Position numbers and translations under genes: made by a program
In this document: positions 43,469 through 53,650 of the stretch, one piece after another
Layout of the letters: each line of letters starts with the position of its first letter
How positions within the stretch are numbered: the stretch's first letter is position 1
Notes under the pieces: generated by a model
Seen by the model: only the letters and a program-made list of their open reading frames with translations
The model's database searches: none
Told to the model about the DNA's origin: nothing
Assembly (NCBI RefSeq): GCF_019880385.1
Contig: NZ_CP082273.1
Location: 3,162,001 to 3,226,000 of the forward strand
DNA: 64,000 nt
Source of the DNA: Nocardioides coralli
GTDB lineage: Bacteria > Actinomycetota > Actinomycetes > Propionibacteriales > Nocardioidaceae
Direction: 5' to 3'

Positions 43469-44739
43469 CCGCCTCCCACCCCGAAGATCCACAGGTGCAG
43501 CAGCCCCCCGCCGAAGCCCATGATGGCGCCGTGGGCGTAGAGCATCCACTCGTCCTCCCGGATCGCGGCCCGCATCATCTCCACGAAGTCCCGCGGCGGC
43601 AGCTCGCGGGTCCGCGTCGCGATGAGGGCGCGGATCTTGTCGGCCTGGGCCTGGCTGAACTCCTCGTCCTGGAACGGCGTGAGGGTGTACTCGACCCCCT
43701 CGCGCGCGATCGCGCTGCGGATCGAGTCGTAGCGGCCCCGACCCAGCGCCACCTTGACCGCGGGACGCACCACGCCGGCGGCCTGGTCGATGGCCGGCCC
43801 GAGCGCGTCACCGAGCATCTGGCGGGTCCGGTCGCCGCGCGGGCCGTTGAGGAGGAAGTCGCCGATGTTGCGCAGCGTGATCACGTCCTCGGCGATGATC
43901 CCGGCGTAGACCTCGGCGGCCTCGCTCTGGCGCCGTGGGAAGAGCCCGTGCACCCGGAAGCCGAGGATCCGCCGCGGCTCCGGCGGCTCGAAGATCAACC
44001 ACATGCCGAGCGCGTTGGTCACCCACCCGACGATGACGCCGAGCACCGGCAGCAGCCACCACTGGTGGAAGGTGAAGTCGAGGACGGCGACCGGGATGCC
44101 CAGCAGGAAGCCGAAGACGCCGCCGAACCACACCATGAGGTTGAGCTCGCGCTGCCCGAAGTCACGGAAGATGCGGACCACGAGCGCGGGGTTCTGCCGG
44201 AAGTGCTCGATGACCATCAGCTTGGGGTCGAGCAGCTGGTCGATGTGCTTGCCGATCTCGGTGGTGATCCGGCGTACGACGCCGGGCAGCTGCTCCTGGA
44301 CCCGGGCCACGACCGCGCGCCGGCCGGCCGGGGGCAGGTCGCGCCACAGCGTCGGGTGCTCGGCCTGCATGACCTCGTCGATGAGGCCCGGCAGCTCGGG
44401 CCCGAACAGCTCGACGATGTGCTCGGCGATCCGGTCGGGCTCGAGGTTCTCGTAGAACTCCGCGGGGGTGCCGAGCTTGGCGATGGCCTTGTCGACGGCG
44501 ATCGAGCCCATCTTCGCGGCCCGGGCGGGGATGATCCCCTGCCAGCCGATGCCGCCCTGGAGGATGCCGGGCACCTCCTGGGCCTTGCGCGGCAGCACCG
44601 AGGACAGCTCACGCAGACCGCGCACCCGCATCCCGTGGAAGCGCACCGGCCGGAAGAGCATGACCAGGCCGGTCCAGTTGATCAGCCAGCCGACCACGCC
44701 GGTGAACACCGGGATCGACCAGAAGACCACCCAGTCCAC
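43465..44739 (-). CDS. DUF445 family membrane-associated protein
   Basis: This 424-residue protein has a first helix near the N-terminus (VVFWSIPVFTGVVGWLINWTGLVMLF), further hydrophobic segments at about 215-255 and at the C-terminus (GAIMGFGGGLLHLWIFGVGG), and long amphipathic helices between. It matches DUF445/YheB-like proteins, which have the paired WLINWTG..M.FRP and WVTNALGMWLIF motifs. The role is unknown. The GTG at 44739 is chosen because GGAGGGAGGG lies about eight bases upstream. Confidence 0.8.
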   Translation of the reverse strand: MDWVVFWSIPVFTGVVGWLINWTGLVMLFRPVRFHGMRVRGLRELSSVLPRKAQEVPGILQGGIGWQGIIPARAAKMGSIAVDKAIAKLGTPAEFYENLEPDRIAEHIVELFGPELPGLIDEVMQAEHPTLWRDLPPAGRRAVVARVQEQLPGVVRRITTEIGKHIDQLLDPKLMVIEHFRQNPALVVRIFRDFGQRELNLMVWFGGVFGFLLGIPVAVLDFTFHQWWLLPVLGVIVGWVTNALGMWLIFEPPEPRRILGFRVHGLFPRRQSEAAEVYAGIIAEDVITLRNIGDFLLNGPRGDRTRQMLGDALGPAIDQAAGVVRPAVKVALGRGRYDSIRSAIAREGVEYTLTPFQDEEFSQAQADKIRALIATRTRELPPRDFVEMMRAAIREDEWMLYAHGAIMGFGGGLLHLWIFGVGGG

Positions 44740-44834
44740 GGACCAGACCCTCCCTCCTCGTCGAGAGCAACGGTGATGCACCGGGCCAGGTCACGCACGC
44801 ACCGGGAGCCGGATCGTACCGCCGTCGTGCCGGC

Positions 44835-45536
44835 TCAGGCGGGGGCGTCGCCCCAGGCCAGCTCGTCACCGAAGGGGTTGTCGCAGAAGAGGACCGACCA
44901 GTGCACGCAGCCGAGGTCCTCCTCGACCAGCTCCACCTCGTGGTCGAGCACGAGCCAGTCGACCCCCGGGTCGAAGAGCTCCGGGCTCCCCGTGACGGCT
45001 CGAGACGGCTGGCTGTCGCGCGGCTCGACCCCGACCAGGCACCACGGCCGGTCCATGACCACCTCGCGGTCCCAGCCGCCGGCGACGTACGACGCCGTGC
45101 CGGTGGGGCCGTGCGCGACGGCGGTGCAGCCGAGCGACTCCACCTGGCGCAGACCCTCGAGGCCGGGGACGCCGTCGACCAGCGCCCGGGCAGCACGCAG
45201 GTCCTCGACCTGCCACGCCGCGACCGACCGCAGCGTGCACACCTCCCGGTAGCTCTGCACCATCCACCCCGCGTCGCGGGTCTCGAAGGAGCACTCCTGG
45301 ACCAGCCAGGTCCGGTCGGGACGGCGGGACGCGGTCGCGCTCACCTGCTGCTGTCGCTCCCGTGCCGCCGGCACCGTCTCGGCGAGGCGCTGGGTGATCT
45401 GGCCGGCGAGCTCGTCCCGGTGGGCGCTCGCCGCCACCAGTGCGCCGACGTTGACGAAGAGGTAGCCCAGGAGCACCAGCCCCACGACGGCGGCGCCCAG
45501 CTTGGCGAGGACGCGGAGCACCCGGGAGACGGTCAT
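44835..45536 (-). CDS. Membrane-anchored protein of unknown function
   Basis: This 233-residue protein has one N-terminal transmembrane helix (about 10-36, AKLGAAVVGLVLLGYLFVNVG) and an extracytoplasmic domain with several cysteines (ECSF, VCTL, GCTAV, PWCLVG, GCVHW, LFCDN) that could form disulfides. No family was recognised. A TACGGT -10 six bases upstream supports the ATG at 45536. Confidence 0.65.
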   Translation of the reverse strand: MTVSRVLRVLAKLGAAVVGLVLLGYLFVNVGALVAASAHRDELAGQITQRLAETVPAARERQQQVSATASRRPDRTWLVQECSFETRDAGWMVQSYREVCTLRSVAAWQVEDLRAARALVDGVPGLEGLRQVESLGCTAVAHGPTGTASYVAGGWDREVVMDRPWCLVGVEPRDSQPSRAVTGSPELFDPGVDWLVLDHEVELVEEDLGCVHWSVLFCDNPFGDELAWGDAPA

Positions 45537-45542
45537 GCCCAG

Positions 45543-45548
45543 ACCGTA
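45543..45548 (-). promoter_or_regulatory. -10 of the leaderless anchored-protein gene
   Basis: The minus strand reads TACGGT six bases before the ATG at 45536. Confidence 0.5.
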
Positions 45549-45596
45549 GGGGCGGGTGGGCCTCCGCAGGTGGTCCCCGATACTCAGCCGGCGTGA

Positions 45597-45602
45597 CACG
45601 AT
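45597..45602 (+). promoter_or_regulatory. Possible -10 of the pentapeptide gene
   Basis: CACGAT lies six bases before the GTG at 45609. It matches the hexamer before the ThrE-type gene but is a weak -10. Confidence 0.35.
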
Positions 45603-45608
45603 GGGGCG

Positions 45609-46409
45609 GTGCCGGGGGAGACGACACACGGGCTGACGGCCGACTGCAGCCGATGCTTCGGCCTGTGCTGCGTGCTCCTGCCGTTCCGGCGGGAGGGTGG
45701 CTTCGGGGCCGACAAGGCCGGCGGGGTGCCGTGCGGCCACCTCGACGTCGACGACCACTGCACCATCCACGACACCCTGCGCCGGGACGGCTGGAGCGGC
45801 TGCGCGACGTTCGACTGCTTCGGCGCCGGCCAGCACGTCTCCCAGGTGATCTACGGCGGGGTCTCGTGGCGCGAGGGCGCGAACCTCGGGGAGATGGCCG
45901 CGGTGCTGTCGGTGGTGCGGCAGCTCCACGAGATGCTCTCCCACCTCGCTGAGGTGGGCCGGCGCGCGCCGGACCCGGACGCCGCCCGCCTGAGCGCGGA
46001 GATCGTCGCACTCACCCACGCCGAGCCCATCACGCTGCTCACCGCGGACCTCGACACGCTGCGGTCCCGGGTCAGCCCGGTGCTGCGGGCCGCGACCGTC
46101 CGGCTGCACGGGCGGGCGCAACCGATGCCGGCCGACCTCGTCGGGGCCGACCTGGCGGGTGCGGACCTCTCCCGCGCCGACCTGCGCGGGGCGAGCCTGG
46201 TCCGGGCCGACCTGCGCGGTGCCGAGCTGGCGCGGGCCGACCTGCTCGGAGCGGACCTGCGCGACGCCGACGTACGTGGCGCGCGACTCGGGCAGGCGTG
46301 GTTCGTGAGCCAGCCCCAGCTCAACGGGTCCGTCGGCGACGGCGCCACGACGATCCCGTCGCAGCTGACCCGCCCCGCGCACTGGGCCGACCGATCGCGC
46401 GCTCGGTAA
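45609..46409 (+). CDS. YkgJ-like Cys-cluster protein fused to pentapeptide repeats
   Basis: This 266-residue protein has two different parts. Residues 13-70 hold eight cysteines in the pattern C-x2-C-x3-CC, then Cys42, 51, 65 and 70. That resembles the YkgJ family of putative zinc- or iron-cluster proteins. Residues about 176-230 hold pentapeptide repeats of the A(D/N)LxG type (DLAGADLSRADLRGASLVRADL), which fold into a right-handed helix that can mimic DNA. A helical linker joins them. Its TAA stop lies inside palindrome copy C. Confidence 0.75.
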   Translation: MPGETTHGLTADCSRCFGLCCVLLPFRREGGFGADKAGGVPCGHLDVDDHCTIHDTLRRDGWSGCATFDCFGAGQHVSQVIYGGVSWREGANLGEMAAVLSVVRQLHEMLSHLAEVGRRAPDPDAARLSAEIVALTHAEPITLLTADLDTLRSRVSPVLRAATVRLHGRAQPMPADLVGADLAGADLSRADLRGASLVRADLRGAELARADLLGADLRDADVRGARLGQAWFVSQPQLNGSVGDGATTIPSQLTRPAHWADRSRAR

Positions 46410-46475
46410 CGCAACGTCCGTGACCCTCCCGGGACGTTGTGGCGTACCGGGAGCGAGCCGGACGTTGCGTTACCC
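46404..46475. repeat. 72-bp palindromic element, copy C
   Basis: GGTAACGCAACGTCC (46405-46419) and GGACGTTGCGTTACC (46460-46474) are perfect 15-base inverted arms. Inside, CTCCCGGGACG pairs with CGTACCGGGAG. It lies between the convergent pentapeptide and hspR genes. It supplies the pentapeptide stop codon (TAA at 46407-46409) and ends 13 bases beyond the hspR stop. It aligns without gaps to copies A and B. Confidence 0.9.
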
Positions 46476-46488
46476 GGCCTTGGGGGGC

Positions 46489-46911
46489 TCAGCGGCCGCG
46501 GCGCCAGATCACGACGGACTGGCCGACGTCGGGCGGGCGCAGGGCCGGGAGCCGGTCGCGGACCGGTCGGGCCGCCATCGCCTGGCGCAGCGACTCGCGG
46601 GTCGCGTCGAGCTCGGCGGCGAGCTCGGCGTTGCGCGCCCGCAGCGCGGTCACCTGGTTCTCGAGCTCGAGGAGCCGTCGGACGCCCTCGACCCCCACGC
46701 CGGCCGAGGTCAGCTCGGCGATCGATCGAAGCCGCTCGATGTCACGGTGGGAGTAGCGGCGACCGCCCCCGGCCGTGCGACCGGGGGTGATCAGCCCCAT
46801 CCGCTCGTAGGCGCGAAGCGTCTGCGGGTGAAGGCCCGAGAGCTCCGCGGCGACGGAGATGACGTAGACGGCCGCCTCGGGTCCCGGGGCGTCGAACACC
46901 GGCCCGGTCAT
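46489..46911 (-). CDS. hspR: Heat-shock repressor HspR (MerR family)
   Basis: HspR binds HAIR operators, with DnaK as its co-repressor, and shuts off heat-shock genes until chaperones are titrated away. The 140-residue protein has the MerR-type winged helix (YVISVAAELSGLHPQTLRAYERMGLITPGRTAGGGRRYS in pieces) and a C-terminal coiled coil (LELENQVTALRARNAELAAEL). Its ATG overlaps the dnaJ stop by one base. It is the last gene of dnaK-grpE-dnaJ-hspR, the classic actinomycete order, which gives feedback control. Confidence 0.95.
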   Translation of the reverse strand: MTGPVFDAPGPEAAVYVISVAAELSGLHPQTLRAYERMGLITPGRTAGGGRRYSHRDIERLRSIAELTSAGVGVEGVRRLLELENQVTALRARNAELAAELDATRESLRQAMAARPVRDRLPALRPPDVGQSVVIWRRGR

Positions 46912-48086
46912 CACGCGCCTCCGCCCTCGAAGAGGTTGGCCCGCAGCGGCTTCCCGACGGTCGCGGCGCGGTAGGCCTCCACGGCCTCGCGGGCCTCGCT
47001 GTCGAGCACCGCCGGCACCTGGACGTCGACGGTGGCGAGCAGGTCGCCGTTGGTGCCGTCGCGTCGCCGCGCTCCCTTGCCGCGCACGCGGAAGGTGCGG
47101 CCGTTGGGAGTCCCGGCCGGGATCTTCAGCGTCACGGGAGCCCCGCCGAGGGTCGGGATCTTGATCTCGGCGCCCAGCGCCGCCTCGTCGAAGGCGACCG
47201 GGACGTCGAGGGTCAGGTTGTCGCCCGTGCGCCCGAAGATCTTGTGGGGGCGCACCTTCACCGTCACGAACAGGTCGCCGGCCGGACCGCCGTTCTCGCC
47301 CGCACCGCCCTTGCCCTTGAGCCGGATGCGCTGGCCGTCGCGCACCCCGGCGGGGATCCGGGCCTGGATCGACCGCGCGGACGTGCCACGCCCCGAGCCG
47401 TGGCAGGTCGGGCACGGCTCGTCGTAGACGAGCTGCCGTCCCCCACAGGCGGGGCAGGTCTCGTTCATCGAGAACGCACCGCCCGCGGAGACGACGACGA
47501 ACCCCGCTCCCTCGCACTCGGTGCAGATGTGGGGCTTGGTCCCGGGCTTGCCCCCGGTGCCTGAGCAGGTCGGGCATGGGGCGTCGGAGGTGAGGCGCAG
47601 CGAGATCGTGACGCCGTCCATCGCCTCGGTGAAGCCGATGGTGGCCGTCGTCTCCACGTCGGCCCCCCGTTGCGGCCGCGGCTGGGTGCGGGCCCGCGTG
47701 CCGCCGCCGAACATGTCGCCGAAGAGGTCGCTGAAGCCGCCCCCGCCACCGCCCCCGCGGGCCCGGTCGCCGAACAGGTCGCTGACGTCGAAGCCACCAC
47801 CGAAGCCGCCCTGGGGGAAGCCGAAGCCCCCCGAGGAGTAGGCGGCCCGGACCTCGTCGTACTTCTTGCGACGCTCCGGGTCACCCACGACGTCGTAGGC
47901 CTCGGCGACCTGCTTGAACGTGTCGTGCTTGGCGGTGTCGCCGGGGTTGGAGTCGGGGTGGTTGTCGCGCGCGAGCTTGCGGTAGGCCTTCTTGATCTCC
48001 TCGGCCGAGGCGTCCTTCTTCACACCGAGGACCTGGTAGAAGTCCTTGGTCGCCCAGTCCGCGCGCACCCCTTCGTTGCTGCTCAC
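46911..48086 (-). CDS. dnaJ: Chaperone DnaJ (type I Hsp40)
   Basis: DnaJ delivers unfolded proteins to DnaK and stimulates its ATPase. The 391-residue protein has a J domain with the HPD motif (ARDNHPDSNPG), a Gly/Phe-rich linker (FGFPQGGFGGGFD), and four CxxCxGxG-type zinc repeats (CPTCSGTGG, CTECEGAGF, CPACGGRQL, CPTCHGSGR). The substrate-binding C-terminal domains follow. It starts 45 bases after grpE. Together with the HspR gene, it is the DnaJ copy under heat-shock control. Confidence 0.96.
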   Translation of the reverse strand: MSSNEGVRADWATKDFYQVLGVKKDASAEEIKKAYRKLARDNHPDSNPGDTAKHDTFKQVAEAYDVVGDPERRKKYDEVRAAYSSGGFGFPQGGFGGGFDVSDLFGDRARGGGGGGGFSDLFGDMFGGGTRARTQPRPQRGADVETTATIGFTEAMDGVTISLRLTSDAPCPTCSGTGGKPGTKPHICTECEGAGFVVVSAGGAFSMNETCPACGGRQLVYDEPCPTCHGSGRGTSARSIQARIPAGVRDGQRIRLKGKGGAGENGGPAGDLFVTVKVRPHKIFGRTGDNLTLDVPVAFDEAALGAEIKIPTLGGAPVTLKIPAGTPNGRTFRVRGKGARRRDGTNGDLLATVDVQVPAVLDSEAREAVEAYRAATVGKPLRANLFEGGGA

Positions 48087-48131
48087 TCACCCACCCCCTG
48101 TCCTTCTCGCTCCCGTTCCTCTCGACCCGCC

Positions 48132-48757
48132 TCAGCCGGCCGCCGGGTCGACGACCAGGACCTGCGCAGCCCGGACGACGCGCTCACCGATCCGGTAGCC
48201 CGCCTTGGCGACCACCTTGCAGGTGGTCACCTCCACGTCGGGATCCTCCCCGATGTGGGAGAGCGCCTCGTGGAGGTTGGGGTCGAACGGCTCGCCGGGC
48301 TCGCCGAACTTCGTCAGCCCGAGCTTGCTCACGACCCGCTCGAGCTGGTCGGCGACGGCGGTGAACCCCTCGTCGAGGTCGCCGTGCTCGCGCGCCCGGT
48401 CGATGGTGTCGAGCACCTCGATGATCGGCGACAGCACGCGGTAGGTCGCGTTCTGCTCGATCAGCTCGCGGTCGCGCTCCACGCGCCGCTTGTAGTTGAG
48501 GTAGTCGGCCTGGAGCCGCTGCAGGTCGACGGTGCGCTCCTGCAGGGCCACCCGGGCGGCGGTCAGCTCGTCGTGCTCGGTCGCCGACTCGTCGCCGGGC
48601 TCGACCTCGGTCTCGTTGGCCATCTCGGCGGCGGCGTCACCGAAGCCGGAGGCCGCGGGCTCCCCGCCCGCGACCTCGTCGGCCGAGGGCTGCGGCGGAT
48701 CGGCGTCCGCCGCAGCCTCGGGCTCCGGCTCGCCCTCAGGCGTCAGCGGAGCATCGG

Positions 48758-48761
<4 letters not shown>
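48132..48761 (-). CDS. grpE: Nucleotide exchange factor GrpE
   Basis: GrpE releases ADP from DnaK to complete its cycle. The 209-residue protein has an acidic, probably disordered N-terminus (residues 1-70), a long helix for dimerisation ([26 protein letters not shown] in pieces), and the beta domain with the GrpE signature region ([40 protein letters not shown] in pieces). Its ATG overlaps the dnaK stop by four bases. Confidence 0.95.
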
Positions 48762-50641
<1,880 letters not shown>

Positions 50642-50687
50642 GATGGTGTTTCCCTTCCTTGCGGGGTCTTGCTGATCCGTTCGGGGA

Positions 50688-50708
50688 GTTGAGCCCTGTC
50701 GGCTCAAC
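50688..50708. promoter_or_regulatory. HAIR operator of the dnaK operon
   Basis: GTTGAGC, seven bases, then GCTCAAC form an inverted repeat of the HspR HAIR type. One pair differs from TTGAGT/ACTCAA, and the change is symmetric. It overlaps the likely -10 TAAGTT (50706-50711, minus strand), so bound HspR would block polymerase directly. The leader to the ATG is about 55 bases and carries AAGGAAGGG. Confidence 0.85.
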
Positions 50709-50807
50709 TTATGTGTGCCAGCGTAACGAAGGGGTGGTGGCCGGGTGTTCCCGGGGCCCGGGACTTTCTGTGCGGATCTTGCGTGGATCCCGGCGACGGC
50801 TTCCCGG

Positions 50808-50813
50808 CAGACT
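50808..50813 (+). promoter_or_regulatory. -10 of the leaderless GrpB-family gene
   Basis: CAGACT lies six bases before the GTG at 50820. Confidence 0.45.
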
Positions 50814-50819
50814 CGACCC

Positions 50820-51437
50820 GTGCCCACCCCCGAGGAGATCACCCGCCACCACGGCGACGAGCCACCCCCCGGTGCGCCCACGCCGTGGCTGCCCGGTCAC
50901 GAGGCGTGGCGCTCGCCGCTCGAGGTCGTCGAGCCCGACCCGGGCTGGCCGGCCGCCTTCGACCAGGTCGCCGGGGCGATACGCGCGGCCCTCGGCGACC
51001 GGGTGCTGGCGCTGGAGCACGTGGGGTCCACGGCGGTGGCGGACCTGCCGGCGAAGCCGGTGCTCGACGTCGACCTGGTCGTCGCCGACCCGGCCGACGA
51101 GGCGGCGTACGTGCCGGACCTGGTGGCGGCCGGCTTCCACCACGTGCTCCGGGAGCCGTGGTGGCACGAGCACCGGTTGCTCAAGCTCCGCGACCCCTTC
51201 ACCCACTTGCACGTCTTCGGGCCCGACTCGCCGGAGGTGGTGCGGCACCGGATGTTCCGTGACTGGCTCAGGGAGCACGCCGAGGACCGCCGGCGGTACG
51301 CCGAGGCCAAGCGGGTCGCCTCCGGGGCCACCGTGAGGGCCGGTGGCACGGGGATGGACTACAACCGCGTCAAGGAGCCGGTCGTGCACGAGATCCTCGA
51401 CCGCATGTTCCGGGCACACGGGCTGCTGCCGGAATAG
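50820..51437 (+). CDS. GrpB family (UPF0157) nucleotidyltransferase-like protein
   Basis: This 205-residue protein has the GrpB/UPF0157 pattern: [40 protein letters not shown] (a nucleotidyltransferase-like GS...D.D core), and [23 protein letters not shown]. Its activity is unproven. The GTG at 50820 fits the leaderless promoter, and the upstream in-frame extension lacks support. It diverges from dnaK. Confidence 0.82.
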   Translation: MPTPEEITRHHGDEPPPGAPTPWLPGHEAWRSPLEVVEPDPGWPAAFDQVAGAIRAALGDRVLALEHVGSTAVADLPAKPVLDVDLVVADPADEAAYVPDLVAAGFHHVLREPWWHEHRLLKLRDPFTHLHVFGPDSPEVVRHRMFRDWLREHAEDRRRYAEAKRVASGATVRAGGTGMDYNRVKEPVVHEILDRMFRAHGLLPE

Positions 51438-51465
51438 TGCGGCGGCGCGACTTGTCACACCTGGC

Positions 51466-52314
51466 ATGACTGCTGTCCCGAACATCGCCCTGCACGACGG
51501 AACGTCGATCCCCCAGCTCGGCCTCGGCGTCTTCCAGGTGCCTGCCGAGGAGACCGCTCGCGTCGTGTCCGACGGCCTCGAGGTGGGCTACCGGCACATC
51601 GACACCGCCCAGATGTACGGCAACGAGGAGGGAGTCGGTGAGGCACTGGCTGCCAGCGGGCTGCCGCGCGAGGAGCTGTACGTCACCACCAAGCTCAGCA
51701 ACGCCTTCCACCGGCCCGACGACGCCCGCCGCAGCTTCGAGGAGTCGTTGCGCCGGCTGCGGCTCGACCGGGTCGACCTGTTCCTCGTCCACTGGCCGCT
51801 GCCCACGCTCTACGACGGCGACTACGTGTCGACCTGGCGCACGCTGGCCGAGCTCGTGGAGGACGGCCGGGCCACCTCCATCGGCGTCTCCAACTTCGAA
51901 CCCGCCCACCTCGAGCGGATCATCGACGAGACCGGCGTCGTGCCGGTCGTCAACCAGGTCGAGGTGCACCCCTACTTCCGCAACGAGGAGGTCCGCGCCG
52001 CCGACGCGCGCCACCACATCGCCACCCAGGCGTGGTCGCCGATCGCGCAGGGTGCGGTCCTCGACGACCCGGTCGTCACCAAGGTGGCCGACCAGCTCGG
52101 TCGTACGCCCTCGCAGGTGACGCTGCGCTGGCACCTGCAGCGCGGCGACATCGTGTTCCCGAAGAGCTCGAAGCCGGAGCGGATGCGCGAGAACTTCGAC
52201 ATCCTCGACTGGGAGCTCGACGCCGACCAGATGGCGGCGATCGACGGCCTCGACCGCGGCGAGGATGGCCGCCGGGGGCCACACCCCGACCAGTTCGACT
52301 ACCTCCCGGAGTGA
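51466..52314 (+). CDS. Aldo/keto reductase
   Basis: This 282-residue TIM-barrel NADPH-dependent reductase has the catalytic tetrad in place: Asp and Tyr in GYRHIDTAQMYGNE, Lys in LYVTTKLSN, and His in LFLVHWP. The signature IGVSNFEPAHLERI and the C-terminal cofactor motif IVFPKSSKPERMREN match 2,5-diketo-gluconate reductase-like enzymes. The true substrate is unknown. It starts 28 bases after the GrpB gene and may be co-transcribed. Confidence 0.9.
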   Translation: MTAVPNIALHDGTSIPQLGLGVFQVPAEETARVVSDGLEVGYRHIDTAQMYGNEEGVGEALAASGLPREELYVTTKLSNAFHRPDDARRSFEESLRRLRLDRVDLFLVHWPLPTLYDGDYVSTWRTLAELVEDGRATSIGVSNFEPAHLERIIDETGVVPVVNQVEVHPYFRNEEVRAADARHHIATQAWSPIAQGAVLDDPVVTKVADQLGRTPSQVTLRWHLQRGDIVFPKSSKPERMRENFDILDWELDADQMAAIDGLDRGEDGRRGPHPDQFDYLPE

Positions 52315-52330
52315 GCGGGGCCGCGGGTCG

Positions 52331-52903
52331 TCAGCCGACGGCGACCCGCACCTCGTTGGAGGGCTTGTCGGAGCTGGTGTCGACCACCCGGAAGCGCTGG
52401 ACGCCGGACCGCCCGGTCTGGACGTAGGTGGAGAAGGTCTGGTCGCGGACCGTGGCGGTCACCGGGAAGTCCCTCCACTTGCCGCCCTCGAAGCGCTGCA
52501 CCTGCAGGATCGCCCCCTCACCACCGGGGTAGACGCCGGTGAGGTCGATCTGCTCCATCGGCGAGACCGAGGTCTGGCTGGCCGAGAGCGAGATGGTCTT
52601 CTTCTGCTTCTTCTCGGACTTCTTGTCCTTCGGCTTCTTCTCACCCTTGCCACTGGCCTGCTGACCCGGGCCCAGGGTGATCTCGGGACCGCTGTCGGCG
52701 GTGGTCTTCTGCGGCTGCGGCAGGTACATCGACACCTCGCCGCCCCGGGTCGAGCCCGTGGTGGCCTCGTCGCTCACGCCCATGACGCGCGTCCCTGCCA
52801 GGGCCGCCAGGCCGAGGATCAGGCCGACGACGAGCGCCACCCCGACCAGCGCCACCAGCCCCGCCGCGACGGGGTGCTCCTGGGTCTCCTCGGGGTCAGC
52901 CAC
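52331..52903 (-). CDS. Single-pass membrane protein with Lys-rich linker
   Basis: This 190-residue protein has a short cytosolic N-terminus, one helix (residues about 11-38, AAGLVALVGVALVVGLILGL), and an extracytoplasmic part. The latter has a highly basic linker (KGEKKPKDKKSEKKQKK) followed by a beta-rich domain (SLSASQTSVSPMEQIDLTG... VQRFRVVDT) that resembles a small immunoglobulin-like or carbohydrate-contact fold. The basic linker could touch acidic wall polymers (inference). The GTG has a GACAAT hexamer six bases upstream. Confidence 0.7.
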   Translation of the reverse strand: MADPEETQEHPVAAGLVALVGVALVVGLILGLAALAGTRVMGVSDEATTGSTRGGEVSMYLPQPQKTTADSGPEITLGPGQQASGKGEKKPKDKKSEKKQKKTISLSASQTSVSPMEQIDLTGVYPGGEGAILQVQRFEGGKWRDFPVTATVRDQTFSTYVQTGRSGVQRFRVVDTSSDKPSNEVRVAVG

Positions 52904-52909
52904 GCGCTC

Positions 52910-52915
52910 ATTGTC
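52910..52915 (-). promoter_or_regulatory. Possible -10 of the Lys-linker protein gene
   Basis: The minus strand reads GACAAT six bases before the GTG at 52903. Confidence 0.4.
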
Positions 52916-53038
52916 ACGGAGGGCCCTCACCGCCGCCAAACGGACGCCCACCGGAGCCGACGGCGCGAGCGAGCACGCCCGGCAGGCGGTCGTCCACAGC
53001 CTGCACGCCGGCCCAGCGGGACCGACGGCGGGCGGGCG

Positions 53039-53044
53039 CAGACT
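53039..53044 (+). promoter_or_regulatory. -10 of the WXG100-like operon
   Basis: CAGACT lies seven bases before the ATG at 53052, suiting a leaderless first gene. Confidence 0.45.
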
Positions 53045-53051
53045 CCTCCCC

Positions 53052-53309
53052 ATGAGCCTCCGGATCGATCCCGACGTCCTGCTCGCCACGGCACGTACCC
53101 TCCGGCTGCACGCCCGCTGGGTGTCGAGCTCGCCGATCCCGGTCGGCCACGATCCTCGGCTCGCCCGGGCGCGAGCCGCCGCCCAGGCCGTGGCGGCAGA
53201 CCTGCACCAGATCGCCGAGCGGCTGGTCGCCCTGGTCCGCGACGTGGCCGGCCGGGAGGAAGCGGTGGCCGAGGAGTGCGCGCGGCTCCGGCGGCGGTGG
53301 CGGGCATGA
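53052..53309 (+). CDS. Small helical protein, WXG100-like
   Basis: This 85-residue protein (MSLRIDPDVLLATARTLRL...) is predicted to be almost wholly helical, with a turn near SSPIPVGHDP. That fits the two-helix hairpin of ESX/WXG100-type substrates, although the WXG itself is replaced by a Trp in HARWVSS. It overlaps the next gene by four bases. No type VII secretion core genes are visible here. Confidence 0.55.
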   Translation: MSLRIDPDVLLATARTLRLHARWVSSSPIPVGHDPRLARARAAAQAVAADLHQIAERLVALVRDVAGREEAVAEECARLRRRWRA

Positions 53310-53650
53310 GTGCCCCGTCCTACGACGCGGCGCTGGCCGAGCTGGCCACCCGGCTGCTGCGTGCGGCCGAGGTGCTGGTCTCGGTGTCCCGGTTGCCCGG
53401 CGACGACTTCGAGGGTCGGGCGGCCGAGGCGTTCCGGCGGCGAGCGGTCAGCTCGGCCCACGCGGCCGTCGACGCCGCCGGGGTCGTGGCCGACCTGGCC
53501 GGCCTCGGCGACCCGTCGTCGCAGACGGGGCCCGGGTCGCGGGAGCAGACACCGGTGCTGCCGCCCGGGGCACGCGGCGGTGGACCGGCTCCCCCGCCCC
53601 GGCCCCGGCGACGCCTGCGCCTCGGGGGCGTGACCGATGAGCTCACTTGA
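53306..53650 (+). CDS. Helical protein with Pro-rich tail, second gene of a WXG100-like operon
   Basis: This 114-residue protein has helical residues 1-68, including DFEGRAAEAFRRRAVSSAH, which resembles the (W/F)xG turn of WXG100 proteins. A disordered Pro/Gly/Arg-rich tail follows (PGARGGGPAPPPRPRRRLR). It overlaps its neighbours by 4 and 14 bases. The function is unknown; a secreted effector or partner role is inferred. Confidence 0.55.
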   Translation: MSAPSYDAALAELATRLLRAAEVLVSVSRLPGDDFEGRAAEAFRRRAVSSAHAAVDAAGVVADLAGLGDPSSQTGPGSREQTPVLPPGARGGGPAPPPRPRRRLRLGGVTDELT

